DNA of 64,000 bases from assembly GCF_020164585.1 (NCBI RefSeq), contig NZ_JAIQZF010000002.1:372001-436000 (forward strand), read 5' to 3'. Source of the stretch: Psychroflexus curvus (GTDB lineage: Bacteria; Bacteroidota; Bacteroidia; Flavobacteriales; Flavobacteriaceae). The notes under the pieces were generated by a model. The model saw nothing but the letters and a program-made list of their open reading frames with translations. It ran no database searches and had not been told where the DNA came from. Made by a program: the position numbers and the translations under genes. How positions within the stretch are numbered: the stretch's first letter is position 1; the number at the start of each line of letters is the position of its first letter. Shown here in pieces: positions 44,514 through 53,456 of the stretch.

Positions 44514-45797
44514 ATGAAGCCTATAGTACAAGCCATTTTAATAGTATGCCTAGTTATACTGGCTTCGTGTAATCAAACAACGAAAGAGAAAAAATCAATG
44601 CAAAATAACCGCAATTTAACCGCAAAAGAAATTCTGAATAAACCAGATTATCTAGCCATATCCTATGGTGGCTATCGTAAAAAAACACGCGACTCGCAAC
44701 CAACACTAAAAGAACTCAAAGCCGATTTAAAAATTCTTCACGCGATGGATGTTCGTGTATTGCGTACCTACAATGTGCGTTTACCACATGCGGCCAACAT
44801 ATTAAAAGCAATAAAAGAACTCAAAGCAGAAGATGAATCTTTTGAAATGTATGTCATGCTAGGGGCCTGGATAGATTGCAAAAATGCATGGACGGAGCTA
44901 CCGCTAAATCACAACGAGGAAAGCACGAACAATGCAGCTGAAATTGAGCGTGCCGTTGAGTTGGCTAACTTATTCCCAGACATTGTAAAGATCATTGCTG
45001 TGGGTAACGAAACTATGGTGAAATGGGCGTCGGCTTATTTTGTTCAGCCCCACATTATTTTAAAATGGGTAAAACACCTTCAACAGATAAAGAAAGAAGG
45101 AAAATTAGATAAAAATGTATGGGTCACCAGCTCAGATAACTTTGCGTCCTGGGGTGGCGGAGAAAGTGAATACCACACACCAGAACTCGAAGAGCTTATC
45201 AAAAGCGTGGATTATCTTTCTATACACACCTATCCAATGCATGACACCCATTACAATCCAATATTTTGGGGAATTCTGCCCAGGGAGGCGAAACTGAGTA
45301 ACACCGAAAAACTGGATAAAGTCATGAATCGTGCACTCAGTTATGCGGTGTCGCAATACGACAGCGTGGCGAGTTATGTGAAAAGTTTAGGGGTGAAAAA
45401 ACCAATTCATATTGGTGAAACAGGCTGGGCAAGTGCGTCTAGCGGATTTTATGGACCGAATGGTTCTAAAGCCAGTGATGAATACAAGCAATCTCTGTAT
45501 TATCACAAAATGCGTGAATGGGCTACTGAAAACAAGATCAAATGTTTCTATTTTGAAGCCTTTGATGAACCCTGGAAAGACGCACACAATCCCAAAGGTT
45601 CCGAAAACTTCTTTGGCTTATTTACTGTTGATGGTAAAGCTAAATATGCACTTTGGGACGCTGTAGATAAAGGAACCTTTGAAGGTTTGAAACGCGGTAA
45701 AACCAAAATCACTAAGACCTACGACGGAAAATTGATCAATCTTCTTTTGGATGTGCAAATGCCTCCAGTCAAAAATGAAATTATGCCTGACCATTAA
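44514..45797 (+). CDS. GH17-type beta-1,3-glucanase lipoprotein
   Basis: The 427-residue lipoprotein has the lipobox LVILASC-NQTTK. Its TIM barrel follows GH17: YGGYRKKTRDSQPTLKELKADLK, DVRVLRTYNV, acid/base in IAVGNETMVKW (Glu166), and nucleophile in HIGETGWASASS (Glu302), followed by YFEAFDEPWKD. GH17 enzymes cleave or transglycosylate beta-1,3-glucans. This is the envelope-located member of three GH17 domains in the locus; its exact linkage preference cannot be read from sequence. Confidence 0.88.
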   Translation: MKPIVQAILIVCLVILASCNQTTKEKKSMQNNRNLTAKEILNKPDYLAISYGGYRKKTRDSQPTLKELKADLKILHAMDVRVLRTYNVRLPHAANILKAIKELKAEDESFEMYVMLGAWIDCKNAWTELPLNHNEESTNNAAEIERAVELANLFPDIVKIIAVGNETMVKWASAYFVQPHIILKWVKHLQQIKKEGKLDKNVWVTSSDNFASWGGGESEYHTPELEELIKSVDYLSIHTYPMHDTHYNPIFWGILPREAKLSNTEKLDKVMNRALSYAVSQYDSVASYVKSLGVKKPIHIGETGWASASSGFYGPNGSKASDEYKQSLYYHKMREWATENKIKCFYFEAFDEPWKDAHNPKGSENFFGLFTVDGKAKYALWDAVDKGTFEGLKRGKTKITKTYDGKLINLLLDVQMPPVKNEIMPDH

Positions 45798-45820
45798 ATC
45801 AATCATGAAAAACACTGTTT

Positions 45821-47314
45821 ATGAAAAGTTTAAAATTTTTATCTATCACCTTAATAGCACTTATGTTAGTTAGTTCTTGTGTTCAAAAACAAACTGAATT
45901 AGAAATAGAAGTAGTTGAAACTTCCAGAAGTGGGAATAAACTTTCTAAAATTGACACTTTTAGTCAGGTTGAGTCCACATCCAAAATCAGCTTAAACCCT
46001 AAGAAAACCTTTCAAACCTTTACGGGTTTTGGCGGTTCTTTTACAGAATCCTCAGCCTATTTATTGAATCAATTAAGTGAGGAAAATCGTCAAAAAGTCA
46101 TTGATGCTTATTTTGCGGATAGTGGTGCACGCTATTCTTTAACCAGAACCCACATGAATTCAAGTGACTTTTCACTTGGTCAATATTCCTATGCTCCAGT
46201 GGAAGGGGATACTTTATTGAAAAACTTCAGTATCGAAGAAGATAGAGATGATATTATTCCTATGATTAAAGATGCTATGGCAGCTTCTTCAGAGGGATTC
46301 GATATTATTTCATCACCCTGGACGGCTCCGCCATGGATGAAAACCAACAACGAGTGGGTTGGGGGAGAATTGAAACGAGAGCATTATGATACCTGGGCAT
46401 TATTCTTTTCAAAATATGCAGATGCTTACAAAGCTGAAGGTATCGATATTTGGGGGTTTACTGTTGAAAACGAACCTCACGGAAACGGCAATAACTGGGA
46501 AAGTATGCATTATACGCCGGAACAAATGACCGAATTTGTAAGAGATTATCTCGGTCCTCAGCTTGAAAAAGACGGCAAAGGAGACTTGAAAATTCTGGGT
46601 TACGATCAAAACAGAAAGGGCATTAAAGAATGGGTGGACGTGATGTATAAAAATGAAGCAAATGCTAAATATTATGATGGAACTGCGATTCATTGGTACG
46701 AAAGTACATTCAAAGTTTTTCCGGAAGCCTTGCAATATGCTCACGAAAAAGCGCCGGATAAATACCTGATACAAACTGAAGCCTGTGTGGATGCGGAAGT
46801 TCCGAAATGGCAGGATGACGACTGGTACTGGCAAAAAGAAGCCACCGACTGGGGCTGGGACTGGGCGCCGGAAGACCAAAAGCATTTACACCCCAAATAC
46901 CGTCCTGTGTATCGCTATGCCCGAGATATTATTGGTTGTATGAACAACTGGGTAGACGGTTGGGTAGACTGGAATATGGTGTTAAATCGCCAGGGAGGAC
47001 CCAATTGGTTCGAAAACTGGTGTGTAGCTCCAGTGATTGTCGATCCAGATCAGGATGAAGTTTACTTTACGCCATTGTATTATACCATGGCACACTTCAG
47101 TAAGTACATAAGACCAGGAGCAAAGCGCATTGATTTTGAATCCACCGATAAAGATTTACAGGTGAGTGCTGCAACTAACCCAGACGGAAGCCATGTGGTC
47201 ATTGTATTCAACCCTTCAGAAGAAGAAAAAGTATTTGACCTTACTTTGGAAGACGTTACGAAAACGATTTCTATTAGTCCGCAGGCCATCCAATCTATTA
47301 CTATCACTAACTAA
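45821..47314 (+). CDS. GH30 beta-1,6-glucosidase/glucanase lipoprotein
   Basis: The 497-residue lipoprotein has the lipobox LMLVSSC-VQKQ. GH30 features are FTGFGGSFTESSAYLLNQL, SPWTAPPWMKTN, acid/base in VENEPHG (Glu218), nucleophile in IQTEACVD (Glu320) and WVDWNMVLNRQGGPNWFENWC. A C-terminal beta-sandwich follows (VSAATNPDGSHVVIVFNPSEEEKVFDL). GH30 enzymes of this subgroup remove beta-1,6-linked glucose, which would debranch laminarin before GH16/GH17 action. It is in the middle of the second PUL unit, 23 bases after the GH17 lipoprotein. Confidence 0.93.
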   Translation: MKSLKFLSITLIALMLVSSCVQKQTELEIEVVETSRSGNKLSKIDTFSQVESTSKISLNPKKTFQTFTGFGGSFTESSAYLLNQLSEENRQKVIDAYFADSGARYSLTRTHMNSSDFSLGQYSYAPVEGDTLLKNFSIEEDRDDIIPMIKDAMAASSEGFDIISSPWTAPPWMKTNNEWVGGELKREHYDTWALFFSKYADAYKAEGIDIWGFTVENEPHGNGNNWESMHYTPEQMTEFVRDYLGPQLEKDGKGDLKILGYDQNRKGIKEWVDVMYKNEANAKYYDGTAIHWYESTFKVFPEALQYAHEKAPDKYLIQTEACVDAEVPKWQDDDWYWQKEATDWGWDWAPEDQKHLHPKYRPVYRYARDIIGCMNNWVDGWVDWNMVLNRQGGPNWFENWCVAPVIVDPDQDEVYFTPLYYTMAHFSKYIRPGAKRIDFESTDKDLQVSAATNPDGSHVVIVFNPSEEEKVFDLTLEDVTKTISISPQAIQSITITN

Positions 47315-47325
47315 ATCTTACTTGT

Positions 47326-49893
47326 ATGTCTGTAATAAAAACTCCTGATAAAGATAAAGTGCCATTAGGTCAGAAGGCGGCTTTTGGATCAGGCCATTTT
47401 GTTCTTAATTTGTTACCTGGCGCCTTAGCAGTTTTCATGTTCTTTTTAGTAACTGCTTTCGGAATGGACCCTTTTTTAGCGGGTTTGTTAGGTGGTTTAC
47501 CAAGAATATTTGATGCTCTTACAGACCCAATCATGGGTTTTATTTCTGATAACACAAAATCTAGATTTGGAAGGCGAAGGCCTTATATATTTTTTGGAGC
47601 TATTTTAAGTGGTATTCTGTTTGCGCTGTTATTTCAGTTAAGTGAGGACAACTCTGTGTTGTTTAACTTTTGGTACTTTCTGATGATGTCTTTGTTTTTT
47701 CTTGTTGGAAACACCATGTTTGCTACCCCTTTGGTTGGGTTGGGTTATGAAATGACTCCAGATTACAATGAGCGAACTCGTTTAATGGCTTTTGGAAATA
47801 CTGTTGCTCAAGTGGCTTGGATGTTGGTGCCCTGGTTTTGGGTGGTTATCGCAGATCCTACCGCATTTCCTATCAGTGAGCAAGTTTTAAGATCGATTGG
47901 AGAAATGGGGCTTTCTGGAAATGAATTACAAAAGATAACAGATGAAAAGCTTCAAGCGACAGGCGTACGTCAATTGTCTTTATGGGTTGGGCTCACGTGC
48001 GCAGCTTTAGGAATTCTGCCTGCTCTATTTTGTAAAGGTATGGACGCTGGTGAAATGGAAAACAGAAAGAAAATAAGTTTAAAAACCTTATCGTCTACCT
48101 TTAAAGATTTAGTACAAAGTATCAAGGAAGTTTCACAAAGCAAGCCTTTTATGAAGCTATGTGGGGCCACTTTCTTAGTATTCAATGGGTTTCAAATCGT
48201 TGCTTCGTTTAGCTTTTTTATAATCGTTTTTTATATTTATAATGGAGATTATGGCCAAGCTCAGACCTGGCCTGCATGGTTCGCGTCCATTACAGCGCTT
48301 GTAACCGCTTTTATGGTTATTCCTATCATTTCTAAAATCGCAAATAAATATGGAAAGCGTAACGCATTTCTCATATCTACAGTGATTTCTATCCTAGGTT
48401 ATGCACTTAAGTGGTGGGGATTTGATAATTCTTTAAATGCTAAATTCAATCAATCTACTGTTGGTCAGGGTTTAAACAATTTTGTTGCCTCAGTATTTGA
48501 ATCGATAAATCCATTTTTAGATAGCATTGGAATGTCTTGGTTTAGTATAGATGTAAGTCAGGGTGGCCCCTGGTTAATGTTTGTTCCTATTCCATTCATG
48601 GCTTTTGGATTAGGAGGCTTATTTACCTTGATGATGAGCATGACGGCCGATGTCTGTGATTTGGATGAACTGGAAAATGGATTACCTCGAAAAGAAGGTA
48701 CGTTTGGTGCGATTTACTGGTGGATGGTCAAAGTGGGTCAGGCTCTGGCGTTGGTATTGAGTGGTACGATTTTAACTTTAGTTGGTTTTGATGAATCTCT
48801 GGTTTCTCAATCCTTAGAAACCATGAACCGACTTAGAATAGCAGATATTATTGTCCCCGTATCCACTGCGGCACTAGCGTTTATTGTGATGTGGCGTTAT
48901 GATCTTGGTGAAAAACGCGTCAGAGAGATAGGGGCTGCACTTAAGAAAAGGAAAGCCCTGCCAAAAAGATCAAGTTCTTCTTACCATGGTCAAAACCTTG
49001 TTTCTTTGACTTCTTCGGAATTTGCTCCAGATTCAAAATATGATATTGATTTTTCATCAAAATCAATGGAAGACATAAAAGCTCTTTTCTCGACAACGCT
49101 CAACAAAGGAATGCATGGACTGTGTTTTAGCCCTTACACCGATGAGCAGGATATTGATGACACACTTTCTGAAGAACAAATCAAAAGGCGTGTGGATATC
49201 GTTAAGCCTTATACCAATTGGTTAAGATCTTTTTCATGTACTAGAGGAAACGAGCATATCCCTAAAATCGCCAAACAAAACGGTTTGAAAACTATGGCTG
49301 GGGCATGGATAAGCGAAGATAAAGCTCAGAACCGAATAGAAATAAATCAACTCATAAAACTGGGCAAAGCCGGGCTGGTGGATGTAGCTGCGGTTGGTAA
49401 TGAAGTTTTACTACGGGAAGAACTTAGCGAAAAAGAACTTTTGAATTATATCCAGGAAGTTAAAACCGCTTTACCAGATATACCTGTTGGGTATGTGGAT
49501 GCTTATTCCGTCTTCTATGAGCGTCCGACACTCATCGAGGCCTGTGATGTTATTTTGATCAACTGCTATCCGTTCTGGGAAGGTGCAGATATAGAAATTT
49601 CGACAGCCTATTTACGTGAAATGCACTCATTGATTGTAAGCAGAGCAAAAGGAAAACCAATTATGATTGCTGAAACTGGCTGGCCAAGTCAGGGAGAAGC
49701 CAATGAAAAAGCAGTGCCGACTAATATTAACACTATGAAATATTTTATCAATGTAAATAATTGGGCACAACAGGAAAACATAGACTTATTTTATTTCTCA
49801 TCATTTGACGAATCTTGGAAAACGCGTCACGAAGGAGACGTGGGTCAACGTTGGGGAATTTGGGATAAACATGAAAAATTAAAATACAAGTAA
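47326..49893 (+). CDS. GPH/MFS sugar transporter fused to a C-terminal GH17 domain
   Basis: The 855-residue protein is a natural fusion. Residues about 15-535 form a 12-helix transporter of the glycoside-pentoside-hexuronide type (PRIFDALTDPIMGFISDNTKSRFGRRRPYIFFG, FMVIPIISKIANKYGKRNAFLIS, TADVCDLDELENGLPRKEGTFGAIYWWMVK). After a polar linker rich in Ser and Lys (about 540-575) comes a GH17 domain (about 580-855) with acid/base in AAVGNEVL (Glu693), nucleophile in MIAETGWPSQGE (Glu783) and FYFSSFDESWK. Both termini of such transporters face the cytoplasm, so the GH17 domain would act on substrate as it enters. The domain is closely similar to the separate GH17 encoded three bases downstream. 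Confidence 0.92.
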   Translation: MSVIKTPDKDKVPLGQKAAFGSGHFVLNLLPGALAVFMFFLVTAFGMDPFLAGLLGGLPRIFDALTDPIMGFISDNTKSRFGRRRPYIFFGAILSGILFALLFQLSEDNSVLFNFWYFLMMSLFFLVGNTMFATPLVGLGYEMTPDYNERTRLMAFGNTVAQVAWMLVPWFWVVIADPTAFPISEQVLRSIGEMGLSGNELQKITDEKLQATGVRQLSLWVGLTCAALGILPALFCKGMDAGEMENRKKISLKTLSSTFKDLVQSIKEVSQSKPFMKLCGATFLVFNGFQIVASFSFFIIVFYIYNGDYGQAQTWPAWFASITALVTAFMVIPIISKIANKYGKRNAFLISTVISILGYALKWWGFDNSLNAKFNQSTVGQGLNNFVASVFESINPFLDSIGMSWFSIDVSQGGPWLMFVPIPFMAFGLGGLFTLMMSMTADVCDLDELENGLPRKEGTFGAIYWWMVKVGQALALVLSGTILTLVGFDESLVSQSLETMNRLRIADIIVPVSTAALAFIVMWRYDLGEKRVREIGAALKKRKALPKRSSSSYHGQNLVSLTSSEFAPDSKYDIDFSSKSMEDIKALFSTTLNKGMHGLCFSPYTDEQDIDDTLSEEQIKRRVDIVKPYTNWLRSFSCTRGNEHIPKIAKQNGLKTMAGAWISEDKAQNRIEINQLIKLGKAGLVDVAAVGNEVLLREELSEKELLNYIQEVKTALPDIPVGYVDAYSVFYERPTLIEACDVILINCYPFWEGADIEISTAYLREMHSLIVSRAKGKPIMIAETGWPSQGEANEKAVPTNINTMKYFINVNNWAQQENIDLFYFSSFDESWKTRHEGDVGQRWGIWDKHEKLKYK

Positions 49894-49896
49894 ACC

Positions 49897-50814
49897 ATGT
49901 CATTTAGAAAAGAACAACAAATCACCGATCAACAAGAACAATTTTTTGCTTCTATACAAAACTTAGATTTTGTACCAGAGGTTCCGATAGAAGAACTTCA
50001 TGATGTTTTTAATTCCATAATGAAAGAAGGCTTTCATGGGATTTGTTTTAGCATGTATGAAGACGGGCAGGAACCTGGCGATCATATCACAGAAGAACAG
50101 GTTATGCGTAGAATGAAAATTCTACAGCCACACATCAAGTGGGTACGCTCCTTTTCCTGTATTGAAGGCAACGAATTTGTTCCAAAAATCGCAAAAGAAC
50201 TCGGTATTAAAACTTTGGTTGGAGCCTGGATTAGCGATGATAAGGAAAAAAACAGAGAAGAATTAGATGCGCTTATTGAAATGGCTAATAATGGTCTGGT
50301 TGATATTGCAGCGGTTGGAAATGAAGTTTTGTATAGAAATGATATACCGCTGGAAGAACTGAAAGCCCATATTGAAGAAGTGAAACGATCTATTCCTTCA
50401 CATATCCCGGTAGGCTATGTGGATGCGTATTACGAGTTTGCAGTGCATCCGGATTTGACAGATATGTGTGATGTTATTTTATCTAATTGCTACCCGTTCT
50501 GGGAAAAATGTCATCACGAGTATTCATTAACGCATATGCAGCAAATGTACGGACAGGCTTTAAATGCGGGTAGAGGTAAAAAAGTGATCATTACCGAAAC
50601 CGGCTGGCCAAGCAAAGGAGAAAACCTGGGTGGAGCCGAACCTTCTGCTGAAAATGCTTTGAAGTACTTTATCAACACGCAGTTATGGTGTAAAAAAGCG
50701 GGGATTGAAAGTTTTTATTTTTCATCCTTTGATGAATCCTGGAAAGTGGGAGCTGAGGGTATTGTTGGCGCTTACTGGGGAGTTTGGGATAAAAAGGAAA
50801 AATTGAAGTATTGA
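49897..50814 (+). CDS. soluble cytoplasmic GH17 enzyme
   Basis: A 305-residue stand-alone GH17 barrel without signal peptide. Acid/base is in AAVGNEVLYRND (Glu143) and nucleophile in IITETGWPSKGE (Glu234); DESWKVGAEGIVGAYWGVWDK ends the chain as in the fused homologue. It shares long stretches with the GH17 part of the preceding gene, which points to a tandem duplication followed by fusion or fission. Its position and lack of export signal place it in the cytoplasm with the GH149 phosphorylase. It could shorten imported oligosaccharides or transfer glucan units. It ends the second PUL unit. Confidence 0.9.
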   Translation: MSFRKEQQITDQQEQFFASIQNLDFVPEVPIEELHDVFNSIMKEGFHGICFSMYEDGQEPGDHITEEQVMRRMKILQPHIKWVRSFSCIEGNEFVPKIAKELGIKTLVGAWISDDKEKNREELDALIEMANNGLVDIAAVGNEVLYRNDIPLEELKAHIEEVKRSIPSHIPVGYVDAYYEFAVHPDLTDMCDVILSNCYPFWEKCHHEYSLTHMQQMYGQALNAGRGKKVIITETGWPSKGENLGGAEPSAENALKYFINTQLWCKKAGIESFYFSSFDESWKVGAEGIVGAYWGVWDKKEKLKY

Positions 50815-50903
50815 TATGGGGTTAACGCTATAAGCTTAACATCAATAACACATGCTAAGGAAATATTTTTAAACCCCTTTATTTATAGAATGTGTTAAAA
50901 ATT

Positions 50904-50926
50904 GAGTTGTATGAATTTTGTAGTGG
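50904..50926 (+). promoter_or_regulatory. promoter block 2, third (degenerate) copy
   Basis: GAGTTGTATGAATTTTGTAG TGG matches 18 of 23 positions of the block upstream of the barrel glycosidase and lies 91 bases before the next ATG. This suggests the T9SS-targeted gene has its own promoter under the same control. Confidence 0.4.
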
Positions 50927-50994
50927 TCTTGTTTTGAATATGTTACAATTTTTTATGTATATTTTATAGCTTTTTTTAACCAAAAATAAAAATT

Positions 50995-52287
50995 ATGAAA
51001 AAAATTACAACTTTTTTAATGATGTTGCTAATGGTAACATTTTCTTATGGTCAGTCCCTGCCTTTAGACTTTGAGGTTGCAGAAGACGACGCTTTTAATG
51101 CATTCAATGGTGCTACAGCAAACGTGGTTACAGATCCAACAGATAACACTAATTCTGTTTTAGAATTAGTCAGTAATGGAGCAGATTTTGATGGAGCAAC
51201 AATCACTCTAGATACTTATATTGATTTATCAAATGATTCGAATAATACGATTACGATGCAATTCTGGACAACAGATGCAACCTCAAGGACTCATTTATTA
51301 AAACTTGAGGGTAGTTCTACAGGTGCTACCGAAAAATATTTTGAAACAAATGTGTCAGGATGGCAAACTATAAGTGTTGATTTTGGTCCAGATTTAGGCA
51401 ATGATTATCCAACATTAACAATTTTTGCAGACTCAGGAGTTGGAAATACCGCTACAGGAACTTATTATATTGATGATATTGATGGTCCTAATGGTGCTGT
51501 TATTCCTGTAGATCCAATCCCATCTACTCCTGCTCCAGTTCCAACTGCAGCAGATGAAGATACTTATAGTATCTACAACGATACTAATAATTATTCTACT
51601 GTTTTTCCAGTAAGCTACTCATTTGGTACGCTTTCTGGAGAGCCGGATTTAGATGACTCTGATACTGATAATAAGGCTCTGAAATTTAATTTTGGTATTG
51701 CAGGATGGGGCCAAGGTGAAGGTGGCCCTGATGATGTTTCTTCATATGATTTTGTTTCATTCTATTATTGGGCTGGAGCAAATTTGATTAACGGGTTTAG
51801 ATTTGTAATGATAAGTAATGATGGTACCGTATCCGAATATGTATACCAAGTTGGTACGCAAACCACATTAGTTAAAGAACAATGGACTCGAGTTGAAATA
51901 CCTATGTCTTACTTTACAGATCTAGGTTTTGCTAATTCAGCTCTTTTTCAATGGAAAGTTAGTCCCTACGAAGATAGTGTAGATAATTCTGGTATAGTTT
52001 ACATTGATAATATATTACTAACTAAGGCTGCCTTGACCAACGATTCATTTAGTAGAGCTGAATTCAAAGCTTATCCTAATCCAACTCAAGACGTCTGGAA
52101 TATTAAAACAACTGAAAATATTCAATCGATTCAGGTGTTTAATATCACAGGGCGTTTAGTGAAAGATATGAAGGTCAATGGTTCAGGCGCAGTTATAAAC
52201 ACCAGTGGCTTATCAAAAGGAGTGTATTTGGCTAAAATCTCAAATGAATTCGATCAAACGAAAACGATTAAATTAATAAAAGAATAA
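50995..52287 (+). CDS. T9SS-secreted protein with two glycan-binding-type modules
   Basis: The 430-residue protein has a classical signal peptide (FLMMLLMVTFSYGQS), not a lipobox. A first sandwich module (about 20-170; LPLDFEVAEDDAFNAFNG ... GTYYIDDIDG) is related to the last module of the 38202 lipoprotein. The second (about 190-350; YSIYNDTNNYST ... IVYIDNILL) is related to the tandem modules of the 29609 protein. The last 75 residues (FKAYPNPTQDVWNIKT ... GLSKGVYLAKI) are a type A sorting domain of the type IX secretion system. It is probably a secreted or surface-attached glucan-binding protein. No catalytic residues are apparent. Confidence 0.82.
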   Translation: MKKITTFLMMLLMVTFSYGQSLPLDFEVAEDDAFNAFNGATANVVTDPTDNTNSVLELVSNGADFDGATITLDTYIDLSNDSNNTITMQFWTTDATSRTHLLKLEGSSTGATEKYFETNVSGWQTISVDFGPDLGNDYPTLTIFADSGVGNTATGTYYIDDIDGPNGAVIPVDPIPSTPAPVPTAADEDTYSIYNDTNNYSTVFPVSYSFGTLSGEPDLDDSDTDNKALKFNFGIAGWGQGEGGPDDVSSYDFVSFYYWAGANLINGFRFVMISNDGTVSEYVYQVGTQTTLVKEQWTRVEIPMSYFTDLGFANSALFQWKVSPYEDSVDNSGIVYIDNILLTKAALTNDSFSRAEFKAYPNPTQDVWNIKTTENIQSIQVFNITGRLVKDMKVNGSGAVINTSGLSKGVYLAKISNEFDQTKTIKLIKE

Positions 52288-52307
52288 ATTCATTAATTTA
52301 TTAAAAT

Positions 52308-52343
52308 AGCGTATGTTTGATAATCAAGCATACGCTTTTTTTT
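52308..52343 (+). terminator. intrinsic terminator overlapping the lacI start region
   Basis: A 13-base stem (AGCGTATGTTTGA / TCAAGCATACGCT, one G-U pair) with loop TAA and eight T. The T run ends on the base before the LacI ATG at 52344. Confidence 0.9.
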
Positions 52344-53339
52344 ATGGTTACTTTAAAAGAACTTGCCAAACAACTCAACGTTTCTGTATCTACCGTTTCC
52401 AAAGCATTGCACGATGCCAAGGACATAGGGGAAGACACCAAGAAACGCATAAAAGAAGCCGCAGAGCTCTATAATTATAGACCCAATAAAACCGCTCTTG
52501 CCCTAAAAGTCAATAAAACCAATACCATTGGTGTGGTTGTCCCCGACATACTCAACCCTTTTTTCGCCAAAGTCCTTCACGGCATCGAAGAATATGCCAC
52601 TGCTAAGGGCTATGACACGATTATCTGTGTAAGTAATGAACAGCTTAAAAAAGAAGCTAAAAGCGTCGAATTGATGTTGCAGGGACGTGTAGATGGCTTT
52701 ATTGCTTCACTGTCAACCGAGACCCTTTCCAAAGAAAATTTCGTTCATTTAGATCAAATCAGCCTGAATAAGAAAGGCTTGGTTTTATTTGACAGGACTA
52801 CCTCTGAAATTGACTGCGATAAAGTGGTAATCAATGATCAAAAGGCAATATACGATGCGACTCGAATTTTGATTTCTAAGAAGAAAACCAAGATAGCCTT
52901 CGTCAGTACAATAGAAGACTTACCCATTGGCTTATTGAGGAAAGGGGGATACCAACAGGCGCTTGTGGATCATGGCATAGAACCAGATCCTAATTTGGTA
53001 CTGGACCTTACAGGTTCTCCGCAGCCTCATGGCTTGATAAAATCTTTTTTGTCTTTGCATGAATTTGATGCAGTCATTTCTGCGGACAATACCTCTTCGC
53101 TTATGTTTCAAAGTATCGTAAAGTCTGAAAAGCCAGAATTGATAAAGGAGATCATGCTCATCGGATTTTCAGATGAGAAAAATGCTTTATTGAGTTACCC
53201 CAGGTTAAACTACATCGATCAAAAAGCGATGAAAATTGGCGAAAAAGCAGCCGAAATGTTGATAAGCCGTTTAGAAGCCAAAGATCCCGATGCAAAGCCC
53301 AAAACCTTCGAGATGCCCTTCGAAATCCATATTGCTTAA
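52344..53339 (+). CDS. LacI-family transcriptional regulator
   Basis: A 331-residue repressor/activator with N-terminal helix-turn-helix (MVTLKELAKQLNVSVSTVSKALHDAKDIGEDTKKRI), hinge helix (NYRPNKTALALKVNKTNTIGVVVPDILNPFFAKVLHGIE) and a periplasmic-binding-protein-like ligand domain. The ATG at 52344 gives the family start; a TTG at 52317 would add nine residues encoded by the terminator hairpin. It is at the end of the beta-glucan locus in the same direction, so it may respond to an intracellular sugar or phosphate from this pathway, a second input next to the triple-tyrosine regulator. Confidence 0.92.
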   Translation: MVTLKELAKQLNVSVSTVSKALHDAKDIGEDTKKRIKEAAELYNYRPNKTALALKVNKTNTIGVVVPDILNPFFAKVLHGIEEYATAKGYDTIICVSNEQLKKEAKSVELMLQGRVDGFIASLSTETLSKENFVHLDQISLNKKGLVLFDRTTSEIDCDKVVINDQKAIYDATRILISKKKTKIAFVSTIEDLPIGLLRKGGYQQALVDHGIEPDPNLVLDLTGSPQPHGLIKSFLSLHEFDAVISADNTSSLMFQSIVKSEKPELIKEIMLIGFSDEKNALLSYPRLNYIDQKAMKIGEKAAEMLISRLEAKDPDAKPKTFEMPFEIHIA

Positions 53340-53456
53340 ACAGCTAGTTTAATTTTATATCGGAATGAAATATCTGGATGAAACCAACATAGAAGCTTGC
53401 ATGTGTCCGACTGAGCCATTCAGGCGGGTGTGACCATAACCCATAAACATACACAC

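Noticed and set aside
46409-46885. 158-residue open frame on the minus strand
   Set aside because: It lies wholly inside the GH30 gene opposite to strongly conserved catalytic segments and has no protein-like features of its own.
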